A stretch of DNA of 25,971 nt from Chloroflexota bacterium (GTDB lineage: Bacteria; Chloroflexota; Limnocylindria; Limnocylindrales; Limnocylindraceae). Shown piece after piece: positions 1 through 8,209 of the stretch; within the stretch, counting starts at the first letter, position 1, and every line of letters starts with the position of its first letter. The translations under genes were made by a program, and so were the position numbers. The stretch spans positions 1 through 25,971 of the forward strand of contig SHYI01000004.1 of the NCBI GenBank assembly GCA_009692905.1. The letters run 5' to 3'. The notes beneath the pieces are model-generated. The model did not search any database, was not told the origin of the DNA, and was given only the letters and a program-made list of their open reading frames with translations.

Positions 1-33
1 CCCACAGAGCCATAAGCGACCGGTGAAGCAGAA

Positions 34-1218
34 GTGAAAATTGGTCTCGTCACCCCGTACGTCTATCCAATGCCAGGCGGCGTGAACGATCACGTTGGCA
101 GCCTCTACCGCGTCCTCCGAGCACGCGGCCATGATGTGCGCATCATCACTAGTAGCCACGGCCTGCAGAAGGCATCCGAAGGCGATGTCATTCGCATCGG
201 CAAGGGATTCAGCGTTCCATTCAACGGATCCATGGGCACGATCACGCTGAGCCCAACCTACCTGCGCCAAGTGCGCGAGCTCCTCGAGCGCGAGCAGTTT
301 GACGTACTGCACTTCCATGAACCGTTTGTGCCGTTCCTCAGCCTCGTAGCACTGACGCTTTCCAAATCGGTGAACATCGGCACCTTCCACGCATTTGGTG
401 GGCTCTCACTCAGTTACGAGTTCGGCCGACGCGTGATGGGCGATTACGCGAATCGACTGCACGGGCGCATCGCCGTGAGCCCGGCGGCACGCCACTTCAT
501 CAGCCGCTACTTCCCGAGCGAATACAAGATCGTGCCGAACGGCGTTGAGCCGAGCCGCTATCGCAACGCGGTGCCGATCTCTCGCTATCGTGACGGCGTT
601 CCGAACGTGCTCTTCGTTGGAAGAATGGAGCCGCGCAAAGGCTTGATCCACCTCTTGCGCGCAATTCGCAAGATGCAGGTCAACGGAGAGCAGGTTCGCC
701 TCCTCATTGTTGGCACAGGCCCTGGTGAGCGCGAGGCGCGCCGTTACGTTCTTACGCGACAACTGAACGATGTTGAGTTCCTCGGGCGCGTGAGTGATGC
801 AGAGAAGGCGCAGCTCTTCAAGACCGCCGATGTCTTTGTCTCTCCGGCAACAGGGCGCGAGTCATTTGGCATCGTGCTCCTTGAAGCGATGTCTTCTGGC
901 GCACCAGTGATCTGCTCCGACATTCACGGCTATCGCGCCGTGGTGCGTCGCGAGCGAGACGGCATCTTGGTTCCACCAGCCGACTCTGACGCGTTAGCGG
1001 ATGCGCTTGCGCGCGTCATTCACGACCCAGAGCTGAAGGCGCGACTGAGTGCAGCGGGCATCGAACGCTCTGAGCTCTTCACTTGGGATCGCGTCGGCGC
1101 TTCGGTTGATGAGTACTACGGCTTTGTGATCCGTCGTCTTGCGGAGCAGGGCGCGCTCCCGAGCGGCTTCAGCGCCCCGATCCCTCCGCCACCAGGGCCG
1201 CGCCGCCGCAGCGCCTAG
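34..1218 (+). CDS. GT4-family glycosyltransferase, PimA-like
   Basis: A 394-residue GT-B glycosyltransferase. GGVNDHV (15-21) lies in the N-terminal nucleotide/acceptor loop. H119 (TFHA), NGVEPSRY (169-176), R197 and K202 (FVGRMEPRKG, 194-203) and the E-x7-E pair E276/E284 (ESFGIVLLE) form the usual GT4 donor site. The spacing of H119, R197, K202 and E276 closely follows mycobacterial PimA, so transfer of a GDP- or UDP-activated sugar to a phosphoinositol or similar lipid is a fair inference, but the real donor and acceptor cannot be read. Residues 373-394 form a Pro/Arg-rich tail. The start is GTG; GGTGA seven bases upstream is a usable ribosome site, and its TGA (24-26) may also end an upstream gene outside the window. 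The gene converges with the Nudix gene, leaving 11 bases between the stops. Family is certain, substrate is not. Confidence 0.9.
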   Translation: MKIGLVTPYVYPMPGGVNDHVGSLYRVLRARGHDVRIITSSHGLQKASEGDVIRIGKGFSVPFNGSMGTITLSPTYLRQVRELLEREQFDVLHFHEPFVPFLSLVALTLSKSVNIGTFHAFGGLSLSYEFGRRVMGDYANRLHGRIAVSPAARHFISRYFPSEYKIVPNGVEPSRYRNAVPISRYRDGVPNVLFVGRMEPRKGLIHLLRAIRKMQVNGEQVRLLIVGTGPGEREARRYVLTRQLNDVEFLGRVSDAEKAQLFKTADVFVSPATGRESFGIVLLEAMSSGAPVICSDIHGYRAVVRRERDGILVPPADSDALADALARVIHDPELKARLSAAGIERSELFTWDRVGASVDEYYGFVIRRLAEQGALPSGFSAPIPPPPGPRRRSA

Positions 1219-1229
1219 TCCATCGCCCG

Positions 1230-1946
1230 TTAGGCCTGCGCGAGTCGCGAGGCGAGCTCGCAGAGGAGACGCGCAGTAAGGCCCCACACGCGTCGCTCTC
1301 CCGGCACTGGAATAACGCCGTATCGCAAGAGCTGGCCCTGCTCCTTTGCATCGATGACGTGCACCTCATGTCGCGGGTCAAAGAGGCCGAGCTCAGCGCC
1401 GAGTGTTTCGGCGACTTCTCGCGGATCAGGGGTGATCTGCGGGGTCTGTGGCGCTACGGCAACAAGCACCTGCACAAGGAAGTTGCTGGCTGGCACATAG
1501 GCGGCGTCAAGCGAACCAACGAAACGAATCTCATGCTCAGGGTCTGCGGCGTGAAAGCCGAGCTCCTCATGAAGCTCGCGGATCGCCGTCTCTTGTGAGG
1601 TTTCGTTCCCTTCTACCTTGCCCCCCGGGAGGGCGATCTGCCCGCCGTGACGGCCGTGCTCTGCCCGCTTAATCAGCAGCACCTGGCAGTCGAACGGGTG
1701 CGGGTCAACGCTCTTGCCACCGCCCGTAGAGCTGCAGCTCCCCAGTGCCACAGGGGGCACGAGAAGCGCGGTCACCACGGCAATGCGCGGATTGCTACTC
1801 GCGGGCGGATTGAGGTCGACAGGCTCAAGGCCTGGAAGGCGAAGCGGGGTGAGTGCCTCTGGGAGCGGAAAGGGGAGCTCGGGGAGACGCCCCGCCGCAT
1901 CGCGACGGAGCGCCTCCTCAATACGGTCTGCGAGTCGGTTGATCAA
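1230..1946 (-). CDS. Nudix hydrolase, CoA-pyrophosphatase-like
   Basis: A 238-residue Nudix protein. A full Nudix box (G-x5-E-x7-REL-HEELG) starts at GGKVEGNE, preceded by [16 protein letters not shown]. That stretch resembles the NuCoA signature of CoA diphosphatases, but it is one residue shorter and has Leu in place of the usual Phe before PGG. Cleavage of CoA or a related nucleotide diphosphate in the cytosol is therefore likely but unproven. A Ser/Gly-rich insert ([10 protein letters not shown]) sits between the first strands and the motif. The start used is TTG, nine bases after the lon stop; no ATG lies upstream in frame and the ribosome site is weak. It is the third gene of an hspR-lon-Nudix unit, so it probably shares heat-shock control. 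Confidence 0.85.
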   Translation of the reverse strand: MINRLADRIEEALRRDAAGRLPELPFPLPEALTPLRLPGLEPVDLNPPASSNPRIAVVTALLVPPVALGSCSSTGGGKSVDPHPFDCQVLLIKRAEHGRHGGQIALPGGKVEGNETSQETAIRELHEELGFHAADPEHEIRFVGSLDAAYVPASNFLVQVLVAVAPQTPQITPDPREVAETLGAELGLFDPRHEVHVIDAKEQGQLLRYGVIPVPGERRVWGLTARLLCELASRLAQA

Positions 1947-1955
1947 CGCGACAGG

Positions 1956-4469
1956 TCAGCTTGGCCGGCCCGTTGCCCCAGGCGAGCGCACGGGGATCCG
2001 CGGCGGTCGCGGCGTGCCGTGGTTTGCTGGGAGCGGCTTCGGCTTGCGGCGCAGGGCATGCTCGAGCACCTGGCCGATCGTCTCCACCGGAATGATCTTC
2101 AGCGACTTGCGGATCTCCTCAGGGATCTCCGGCAGGTCCTTCTCGTTCTTCTTCGGGATCAGCACCACGCGTGCACCAGAGGCGTGTGCCGCTAGCGCCT
2201 TGCTCTTGAGGCCACCGATCGGCAGCACCCGTCCACGAAGGGTGATCTCTCCAGTCATCGCCACCTCTTTACGAACAGGGATGCCGGTGAGCGCTGACAC
2301 GATCGCCGTCGCCATCGTCACGCCCGCCGAGGGGCCATCCTTTGGAATGGCACCCGCTGGAACGTGGATGTGCAGACCAGACTTCTCGAATCGCTCTGGC
2401 GCAATGCCGAGCTCCGCTCCGTGCGCCTTGATCCACGTCAGTGCGGCCCGCGCCGACTCCTTCATCACGTCACCGAGCTGGCCGGTGAGGATCAACTCCT
2501 CGCGGCCATCCATCACGCCAACCTCGACGGAGACGACATCACCGCCGACTGGCGTCACGACGAGGCCGGTCGCTGAACCAATCTGATCGTCGTTATCCAT
2601 CTCGCCGTACTCATGGCGCTCAGGCCCGAGCCAGGTGGCCAGCCGCTTGATGTCAACCTCTGGCTTACGACCCTTCTTCTCGGCAACGGCGCGTGCCAGC
2701 TTGCGCATCACGGTTGCGATCTCTCGCTCCGCATTACGCACGCCCGCCTCGCGCGTGTAGTGACGAATCAGGTGTACCAGCGTCTCGTCGGGGATGATCG
2801 CCTGCGCCTCGGTCAGCCCGTGATTCTCACGCTGCTTCGGCAGGATGTAGCGCTTTGCAATCTGCACCTTCTCCGCCTCGGTGTATCCAGGAATCTGGAT
2901 GATCTCCATGCGGTCGCGCAGCGGCGCAGGAATGGTGTCGAGCTGATTCGCGGTGGCAACGAAGAGCACCTGCGAGAGATCGAACTCCACTTCAAGGTAG
3001 TTGTCCTGGAAGGTCGAGTTCTGCTCCGGGTCAAGCACCTCGAGGAGCGCCGACGAAGGGTCGCCGCGGAAGTCCGCGCCGAGCTTGTCAATCTCATCGA
3101 GCATGAAGACGGGATTCTTGGTGCCGGCCTGCTTGATTCCTTGCGCAATTCGACCAGGAAGCGCACCGATGTAGGTGCGTCGGTGCCCACGGATCTCCGC
3201 CTCGTCGTGCAAGCCACCGAGGCTCATGCGCACGAACTTGCGGCCCATCGCACGAGCGATCGACTTGCCGAGCGACGTCTTGCCAACCCCTGGAGGGCCG
3301 GCGAAACAGAGGATCGGACTCTTCACCTGCGGCGCAAGCTTGCGCACCGCGAGATACTCAATGATGCGCTCCTTCACCTTCTCCAACCCGTAGTGATCGT
3401 CGGCGAGCACCTTGGCCGCCTCCTTAATCTCAATACGATCTTCGGTGGCGACGTTCCACGGCATCGAGATCAGCCAATCAACGTACGTACGAATCACGCC
3501 AACCTCAGGCGATGCCGAAGGGATGCGGCTCATGCGATCGAGCTCCTTGAGCGCCCGCGACTTGATCTCCTCAGGCATGCCAGAGGCTTCAACCTTCTCG
3601 CGCAACTCATTCGTCTCGGCCTGTTGCGGATCCTCTTCGCCGAGCTCGCGCTGAATCGCCTTGAGCTGTTCGCGCAAGAAGTATTCGCGCTGGCTCTTAT
3701 CCATCTCAGAGCGCACCTCAGATTGGATCTTCCCCTTGATCTCGAGGATCTCAATCTGTCGTGACAAGAATGATGCGACGTACTTCAGTCGAGCAACCAC
3801 ATCAATCGTCTCGAGCAGCTCCTGTCGCTGATCGGTCGTCATGTCTGGGGTGTAGGCCGTCATGTCGGCAAGAAGCCCTGGATCACTGATGTTCTTCGCC
3901 GCAACAGCCGCCTCAGGTGGCACCGGTGCGCCAGAGGTGACGTACGTCTCCACCTGCGCCTGCACGCTGCGCATCAACGCCTCGACCTCAACACCAGTGA
4001 CCTCTGGTGTCTCAACGATCGTTCCCTTGAGCATGAGTGCGGCGCCAGTGGTGTCGAGCGACTTCACCTTGAAGCGACGCTGCCCTTGCACCACGGCGCG
4101 GAGTGTGCCGTCGGGAAGGTTCACGACCTGCGCGATCTTGGCGAGTGTGCCCATCGCATGTAGCTGGTCGACCGAGGTGATCTCTTCTTGCTCCGGTTCG
4201 CGCTGAGTGACCAGGGCGATCCAGCCGCCCGCGGCTGCTGCGGCGCGAATAGCGGCAACGCTCTTATCGCGGCCAACCTTCAACGGCGCAACCATCTCGG
4301 GGAAGATCACGATCTCGCGAAGGGGAACAAGGGGGAAGGAGCCGCGCCCGCGTGGCACAACAGTGTCGTCGTCACTTGCAGCGACAGCCTCGTCGATCGC
4401 GAGCTGCTCCTCCTCGTTCAGCTCGTCATCAATGTCTGCCTGAATCTCTCGTTCGGTTCGCTTGCTCAT
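1956..4469 (-). CDS. lon: ATP-dependent protease Lon (LonA type)
   Basis: An 837-residue complete LonA protease that unfolds and degrades damaged and regulatory proteins in the cytosol. After an acidic leader (1-40), the N-terminal substrate-binding domain starts at [13 protein letters not shown] (45-57). The AAA+ module carries Walker [10 protein letters not shown] (391-399) and Walker [10 protein letters not shown] (454-462). The C-terminal protease domain has Ser714 in PKDGPSAG and Lys757 in GGLKSKALA, 43 residues apart as in E. coli Lon. A basic, Pro-rich tail (808-837) extends beyond the usual end. GGAAGGGG lies just upstream of the ATG. The start overlaps the hspR stop (ATGA), so translation is coupled, and expression should follow the hspR promoter. 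Confidence 0.98.
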   Translation of the reverse strand: MSKRTEREIQADIDDELNEEEQLAIDEAVAASDDDTVVPRGRGSFPLVPLREIVIFPEMVAPLKVGRDKSVAAIRAAAAAGGWIALVTQREPEQEEITSVDQLHAMGTLAKIAQVVNLPDGTLRAVVQGQRRFKVKSLDTTGAALMLKGTIVETPEVTGVEVEALMRSVQAQVETYVTSGAPVPPEAAVAAKNISDPGLLADMTAYTPDMTTDQRQELLETIDVVARLKYVASFLSRQIEILEIKGKIQSEVRSEMDKSQREYFLREQLKAIQRELGEEDPQQAETNELREKVEASGMPEEIKSRALKELDRMSRIPSASPEVGVIRTYVDWLISMPWNVATEDRIEIKEAAKVLADDHYGLEKVKERIIEYLAVRKLAPQVKSPILCFAGPPGVGKTSLGKSIARAMGRKFVRMSLGGLHDEAEIRGHRRTYIGALPGRIAQGIKQAGTKNPVFMLDEIDKLGADFRGDPSSALLEVLDPEQNSTFQDNYLEVEFDLSQVLFVATANQLDTIPAPLRDRMEIIQIPGYTEAEKVQIAKRYILPKQRENHGLTEAQAIIPDETLVHLIRHYTREAGVRNAEREIATVMRKLARAVAEKKGRKPEVDIKRLATWLGPERHEYGEMDNDDQIGSATGLVVTPVGGDVVSVEVGVMDGREELILTGQLGDVMKESARAALTWIKAHGAELGIAPERFEKSGLHIHVPAGAIPKDGPSAGVTMATAIVSALTGIPVRKEVAMTGEITLRGRVLPIGGLKSKALAAHASGARVVLIPKKNEKDLPEIPEEIRKSLKIIPVETIGQVLEHALRRKPKPLPANHGTPRPPRIPVRSPGATGRPS

Positions 4470-4822
4470 GCTCGTCCCCTTCCTGCCGCTTCCTGCGGCG
4501 CTCGCTTCGCCTCTTCCGCTTGACCCTCTTCGTACAGTCGCTCCAAGATTCGTTCGCCGAGCCGCTCCTCAAGCTCGAAGAGGAGCTTGATGCCGGCAAG
4601 GTTGACCCCAAAGTCTTGCGTCAGGTGGCGTATCCAGAGGATGCGCCGCAGGTCGTTCTCAGAGAAGAGGCGGATGTTCGACTCGGTTCGGGAGGGGCAG
4701 ATCAGGCCCTCATCCTCGTAGATGCGTAGGGTTCGGGGGTGGACCGAGACGATATTGGCCGCCACGCTGATCACGTAGACCGGCCGTGCTGGATCAACGC
4801 TCGCGCCCCTACTCTTCAACAC
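4466..4822 (-). CDS. hspR: HspR-like MerR-family heat-shock repressor
   Basis: A 118-residue MerR-type regulator. A winged helix (VYVISVAANIVSVHPRTLRI, 15-34) is followed by LICPSRTESNIRLFSENDL, and DFGVNLAGIK (70-79) is the signature typical of HspR rather than of metal-sensing MerR proteins; no Cys metal ligand is present. Residues 83-105 look like a dimerising coiled coil. Actinobacterial HspR represses chaperone and protease genes through HAIR inverted repeats with DnaK as co-repressor. The overlap with lon suggests that here it controls lon and itself. The GTG start lies exactly six bases after a TAACCT -10 box, so the mRNA may be leaderless; there is no ribosome site. The C-terminus (100-118) is Ala/Glu/Arg-rich and probably disordered. 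Confidence 0.9.
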   Translation of the reverse strand: MLKSRGASVDPARPVYVISVAANIVSVHPRTLRIYEDEGLICPSRTESNIRLFSENDLRRILWIRHLTQDFGVNLAGIKLLFELEERLGERILERLYEEGQAEEAKRAPQEAAGRGRA

Positions 4823-4828
4823 CCAAAC

Positions 4829-4858
4829 AGGTTACAACCTTATCAATACCATTGTCAA
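4829..4858 (-). promoter_or_regulatory. hspR-lon promoter
   Basis: On the minus strand a perfect TTGACA (4853-4858) stands 18 bases from TAACCT (4829-4834), which fits the relaxed TANNNT -10 of high-GC Gram-positives. Six bases separate the -10 from the GTG of hspR, so the predicted transcription start coincides with the start codon. Confidence 0.6.
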
Positions 4859-4859
4859 G
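4839..4859. promoter_or_regulatory. HAIR-like inverted repeat (candidate HspR operator)
   Basis: On the minus strand CTTGACA-N7-TGATAAG has the 7-7-7 geometry of the HspR operator consensus CTTGAGT-N7-ACTCAAG. The first half-site matches at 5 of 7 positions and the second at only 3. It covers the -35 box, where a repressor would block polymerase. The assignment rests on geometry, position and the adjacent hspR gene. Confidence 0.45.
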
Positions 4860-4863
4860 AGAG

Positions 4864-4872
4864 TTATCCACA
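4864..4872 (+). promoter_or_regulatory. Consensus DnaA box
   Basis: TTATCCACA matches the TTATNCACA DnaA-box consensus exactly. It lies five bases upstream of the hspR -35 element. It is isolated, so it is more likely a regulatory site than part of an origin; a chance match is possible. Confidence 0.4.
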
Positions 4873-4947
4873 AATGGGTAGGCAAGAGCGAAGGGGCAGA
4901 CCCCTCCTCGGGGATCTCGTGGCGAAGCTCCTTAAGGCGGGAGCTAC

Positions 4948-6954
4948 CTACTCGAGGTCGCGGCGGTACGGAACGTCGAGGATCACCGTGTTGCGTCGGC
5001 CGAGCAGCGTCTCGCGTAGGCGCTTCCCGTTGCCGTTATGCAGGATGCGATCCCACCAGTGTCGGCCGGCGTACTCCGGAATCAACACCACATTGATGCG
5101 GTGCTGCTCTGGTGGCAGGTGCGCATCCTCATCTTCGATCTCGTCGAGGTAGTGGCAGATCGGCTCCACGATGGCGCGGAACGGAGACTCAACCGTGACG
5201 AGGCGTACGCCAGGGAAAAGATGCTCAAACTTTTCGCGAACCTCGATCTCCTCAGCAGCGTCAAAGACAACACGCACGGCAGTCAGCTCGCCAGTGGTGC
5301 CTTCAAGGATTCGACCAAGCGTAATTGCACGAACGGTAGAGCGATTGATCTCGCCGAACGGGGCAATAATCCTGCGTGGGCGATGTGGCGCATCAAACAC
5401 GAGATCTGGCTTAATGGCCAGCTCGCGCTCGTGCAGGTTGTAGCGCTGGCGCACCAGCGCCATGAAGATAGCGACAAGCGGAACCAAGATAAAGATGATC
5501 CAACCACCAACCGCAAACTTTGCAAGCGAGATGATGACGAGAACGAAACCGGTGACTACTGCCCCAACACCATTGAGCAGTGCCTTCTTCTGCCAGTCGG
5601 CGCCGCGAACATTTCGCCAGTGTACGACCATGCCTGTTTGGCTGATCGTGAATCCGAGGAATACGCCAATTGCATAGGCGGGGATCAAGAGGGTGACGAG
5701 TGCGCCCGTTGCGAGAAGGAAGATCACAGCGCCCACGGCAATCGTCAGAATTCCACCAGCGTACGCAAGCCTATCGCTGCGCTGTCCAACCTGGCGCGGC
5801 AGGAATCCGTCTCGGGCCAAAATTCGTGCGAGCTGCGGCCCACCATTAAATCCGGTGTTGGCTGCAAGAAGCAAGATGCCAGTAGTTGCAATTTGATAGA
5901 CGACATAGAAAATCCCATCTCCGAATGAGGCTCGAGCAATTTGTGACATTAGCGTTTCGCCACCAACCTCTTGTGGAACCTTGCCGAACGCAAACGCAAG
6001 CAGTGAGATGCCAAAGAAGATTGTCGCGAGCAGAACAGACATGATGCTCATGGTGTTTGCCGCATTCTTCGCCTCAGGCTTCTTGAACGCAGAGACGCCA
6101 TCCGAGATCGCTTCAGTGCCCGTCAGGGCGACGGAGCCGTAGGCGAACGCCTTGAGCAACAGGAAGGGCAAGATCAGCTGCATCTCGTTGTGAGGGATGA
6201 CGGTGACCCCCTCACTCCAATTGACGGCCGGGTCGCCGAGTGCGATGCGAACAAGCCCGACACCAATGACCGCGAGCGCTCCGAAGACAAACAGGTAGGT
6301 TGGGATAGCGAACAGTTTTCCTGATTCACGCAGCCCTCGGAGATTGGCAAGGACGAGAAGAGCGAGCGCGCCAATCGCCATCTCAACACGGAACGGTGAA
6401 AGCTCAGGAAGCGCTGAGGTGATGGCGGCAACACCGGCCGCGGTACTGACCGCCGCCGTGAGCACGTAGTCAATGACAAGACTTGATGCAGCAATGAGTG
6501 CGGGGCCAGTGCCGAGCGTGCTCTTGGCGACCGCGTATGCGCCGCCACCCTTTGGGAATCCGAAGCAAACCTGCCGGTAGCTCAGCGCGACGATCGCAAG
6601 AAGAAGGCCGACGGCCAGCGCGATGACCGGGCCGAATGCCAGGTATGAGGCACCCGCAGAGGCGAGCACGATCAGGATCTCTTCGCTCGCATAGGCGCTC
6701 GACGAGATCGCGTCAGAGGAGAAGATCGGCAGAGCGAGAGTCTTGCTGAGGCGTTCCTCGCCCTCTTCCGCATTAGAGATCGGCCGCCCGAGGATGAACC
6801 GCTTCGCGGCAGTCGTCGCTCTCTCTAGATCGTGGACTGGGGCGCTACCCGCTGCGGATGCGACCAGGTGGTCCGGCGAAGGCTCAACAAAGAGCTCCTC
6901 GCCGCTGTTGTTGTCGTGCCAGTCGGGCTTCCCCTTCTGCTGGTCAGAGGCCAT
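4948..6954 (-). CDS. kimA: KimA-like APC-superfamily potassium transporter
   Basis: A 668-residue membrane protein: a hydrophilic N-terminus (1-68), about 12 hydrophobic segments (roughly 75-505) and a cytosolic C-terminal domain (510-668). SKTLALPIFSSDAISSSAY (70-88) is the hallmark of the KimA (YdaO) branch. D81, Y88, D162, Y163, T166 and S170 keep the exact relative spacing of D36, Y43, D117, Y118, T121 and S125, residues I recall as lining the K+ pathway in B. subtilis KimA. High-affinity proton-coupled K+ uptake is therefore the best call; an amino-acid permease is the alternative. It lies 63 bases downstream of rsmG, a gap too short for a c-di-AMP riboswitch. AAAGGTG precedes the ATG at a long 12-13 base spacing. 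Confidence 0.82.
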   Translation of the reverse strand: MASDQQKGKPDWHDNNSGEELFVEPSPDHLVASAAGSAPVHDLERATTAAKRFILGRPISNAEEGEERLSKTLALPIFSSDAISSSAYASEEILIVLASAGASYLAFGPVIALAVGLLLAIVALSYRQVCFGFPKGGGAYAVAKSTLGTGPALIAASSLVIDYVLTAAVSTAAGVAAITSALPELSPFRVEMAIGALALLVLANLRGLRESGKLFAIPTYLFVFGALAVIGVGLVRIALGDPAVNWSEGVTVIPHNEMQLILPFLLLKAFAYGSVALTGTEAISDGVSAFKKPEAKNAANTMSIMSVLLATIFFGISLLAFAFGKVPQEVGGETLMSQIARASFGDGIFYVVYQIATTGILLLAANTGFNGGPQLARILARDGFLPRQVGQRSDRLAYAGGILTIAVGAVIFLLATGALVTLLIPAYAIGVFLGFTISQTGMVVHWRNVRGADWQKKALLNGVGAVVTGFVLVIISLAKFAVGGWIIFILVPLVAIFMALVRQRYNLHERELAIKPDLVFDAPHRPRRIIAPFGEINRSTVRAITLGRILEGTTGELTAVRVVFDAAEEIEVREKFEHLFPGVRLVTVESPFRAIVEPICHYLDEIEDEDAHLPPEQHRINVVLIPEYAGRHWWDRILHNGNGKRLRETLLGRRNTVILDVPYRRDLE

Positions 6955-6982
6955 CGCGGTTCACTGCACCTTTCCCATCGAT

Positions 6983-6996
6983 TCAGGGTCCCCTGA
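6983..6996. repeat. 14-bp palindrome in the rsmG-kimA gap
   Basis: TCAGGG-TC-CCCTGA is a perfect 6-bp inverted repeat with a 2-base centre, 29 bases before the kimA start. No T-tract follows on the minus strand, so it is not an obvious terminator; it could be an operator. A weak TAGGAT -10-like box (7015-7020) overlaps the rsmG stop upstream of it. Confidence 0.3.
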
Positions 6997-7017
6997 TCGG
7001 TTGCTATCGCCCTAATC

Positions 7018-7791
7018 CTATACCCGTGCCCGCACCCGCTCAGATTCGTGCGGAGTGACGCGCACAAGTAGGGCCCCTTCTAGCGAAGCGACGTTCACTG
7101 AAATCACCTCAATCGCACTAGATCCAATGAAGGAAGAAGCAGCGCTCAGCTCTGCATCCCAGCCCTCTCCCGCACGCTTCCATGCGAGCAGCGAGCCCTT
7201 TGGCGTGAGAATCGGCGCTGCAAGTCGGATCAGCTCACCGAGTGGTGCGATCGCTCGCGCTGTGATCAGATCAAAACAAACTCCTCCCCCCTGCGCCAGA
7301 TCTTCTCCGCGCGCATGAGCGACACGCAGTCGCGGTGCGAGCCCGCTTGCTGCGGTAACCGCTTCAAGAAAGCGCGCCTTCTTGCCGATAGATTCAATCA
7401 GCGTCATTGAAAGACCGTCGTGACGCGAAAGCAGACGCGCCGCCAACGGCACGCCAGGAAAGCCACCACCAGAGCCAAGGTCGGCGATCTTGCCGCGGCC
7501 GCCGGCAAGGAGGTGCTCGATGTGCGGAGCAGCAACCAGCGAATCCAACAGATGTCGCGTTGCGCGATCGAGTGGATCACTGATGCGCGTGAGGTTGATT
7601 GCTGGGTTCCATGCATCGAGTAGTCGCAGGTGTGCGGTCAAGATTGAAGTCTCAGCGGCAGAGAGTTCAGGAAGTGATGCTGCGGTGAGTTGGCGCGCAA
7701 GTTCGTCCAGCGTCTCTCGTTCGGTTGGCGGCAGCGCACTCGGATCAGTGGGGAGTGGCGCGCGTTCGGGAGGCGTCGTGTCGGAGCTCAG
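7018..7791 (-). CDS. rsmG: 16S rRNA (guanine-N7)-methyltransferase RsmG, probable CTG start
   Basis: A class I SAM methyltransferase that in known bacteria makes m7G527 in 16S rRNA. WNPAINLTRI and the SAM loop DLGSGGGFPG are diagnostic. The first ATG/GTG/TTG codon is TTG at 7641 (207 residues), but the frame stays open upstream and encodes LARQLTAASLPELSAAET just before LLDAWN, the helical N-terminus expected of this family. No ATG, GTG or TTG occurs between 7642 and the upstream stop at about 7869. A CTG at 7789-7791 overlaps the csoR stop (CTGA) and has GGAG seven bases before it, giving about 257 residues. I prefer that start. The alternative is TTG 7641 with a shortened N-terminus. csoR lies upstream and kimA downstream on the same strand. 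Confidence 0.9.
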   Translation of the reverse strand: MSSDTTPPERAPLPTDPSALPPTERETLDELARQLTAASLPELSAAETSILTAHLRLLDAWNPAINLTRISDPLDRATRHLLDSLVAAPHIEHLLAGGRGKIADLGSGGGFPGVPLAARLLSRHDGLSMTLIESIGKKARFLEAVTAASGLAPRLRVAHARGEDLAQGGGVCFDLITARAIAPLGELIRLAAPILTPKGSLLAWKRAGEGWDAELSAASSFIGSSAIEVISVNVASLEGALLVRVTPHESERVRARV

Positions 7792-8117
7792 TCCGTAGCT
7801 CCGCTCTTCGGCGTTGCGCTGCGTGCCGGTCGACCCATGGAGCGACGCACGACGTCGAGCACCTCTTCAATGGACTTCTCAGCATCACCCTTCTCCGCCG
7901 CATCTTTCATGCAGCCGCGAATGTGGTCCTCAAGGATTAAAAGGCCAAGCGCGTCGACCGCGGCGCGAAGCGCGGAGGTCTGCTGCAGGATGTCGACGCA
8001 GTACTCCTCGCGGTCGACCATGCGCGCAATGCCGCGCACCTGTCCCTCAAGTCGGCGCAAACGATTAAGGAGGACCTTGCGGTCTTTTGTGTAGCTGTGC
8101 CCGACATGTTCTGCCAT
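7788..8117 (-). CDS. csoR: CsoR-family metal-sensing repressor
   Basis: A 109-residue all-helical regulator of the CsoR/RcnR/FrmR family. C40, H65 and C69 reproduce the Cys-x24-His-x3-Cys copper(I) ligand set of CsoR with exact spacing (36/61/65 in the M. tuberculosis protein). NRLRRLEGQVRGI (18-30) is the family's conserved first helix. Such repressors leave DNA when Cu(I) binds. No copper ATPase or chaperone gene is in the window, so its targets are elsewhere or limited to itself and its neighbours. The ATG lies inside a CsoR-like operator. The C-terminal 15 residues are low complexity. Cu is the best guess; other thiophilic signals are possible. Confidence 0.88.
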   Translation of the reverse strand: MAEHVGHSYTKDRKVLLNRLRRLEGQVRGIARMVDREEYCVDILQQTSALRAAVDALGLLILEDHIRGCMKDAAEKGDAEKSIEEVLDVVRRSMGRPARSATPKSGATD

Positions 8118-8132
8118 ACCCCCTGAGAGTAT
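8116..8132 (-). promoter_or_regulatory. CsoR-type operator overlapping -10 and start codon
   Basis: The minus strand reads ATACTCTCAGGGGGTAT, a quasi-palindrome that agrees at 14 of 17 positions with the B. subtilis copZA CsoR operator as I remember it. It covers a TACTCT -10-like box (8126-8131) and the csoR ATG, so bound CsoR would block its own transcription. It also lies just upstream of the hpt -10 on the other strand. Confidence 0.5.
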
Positions 8133-8150
8133 CTGATCACGCTGCGGTGC

Positions 8151-8156
8151 TACGAT
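8151..8156 (+). promoter_or_regulatory. hpt -10 element (TACGAT)
   Basis: TACGAT fits TANNNT and would place the transcript start near 8163. That leaves a leader of about 47 bases with the strong ribosome site GGGAGGAG (8197-8204) before the hpt ATG. No clear -35 is seen. Confidence 0.35.
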
Positions 8157-8209
8157 TCAGACGCAAAGCGGCAGGCCCAAGCAGGGGCGCCAAGTCGGGA
8201 GGAGCAACC

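Noticed and set aside
1714..3764. Two long open frames on the plus strand opposite Nudix and lon
   Set aside because: They are antisense to well-conserved genes, have Arg/Leu- or Ser-rich composition without domains, and arise from high-GC codon bias.
5038..5928. 296-codon plus-strand frame inside the transporter gene
   Set aside because: Antisense to a complete transporter; the sequence has no family features.
6955..7017. c-di-AMP (ydaO) riboswitch before the KimA-like gene
   Set aside because: The gap of 63 bases is too short and lacks the conserved core.
4864..7791. Possible replication origin (DnaA box near rsmG)
   Set aside because: A single DnaA box, 2 kb away from rsmG, without dnaA, dnaN, parAB or an AT-rich unwinding region.
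8087..8209. Upstream extension of hpt to 8087
   Set aside because: It would cross the csoR operator and start; the ATG at 8210 has a strong ribosome site and the normal family length.
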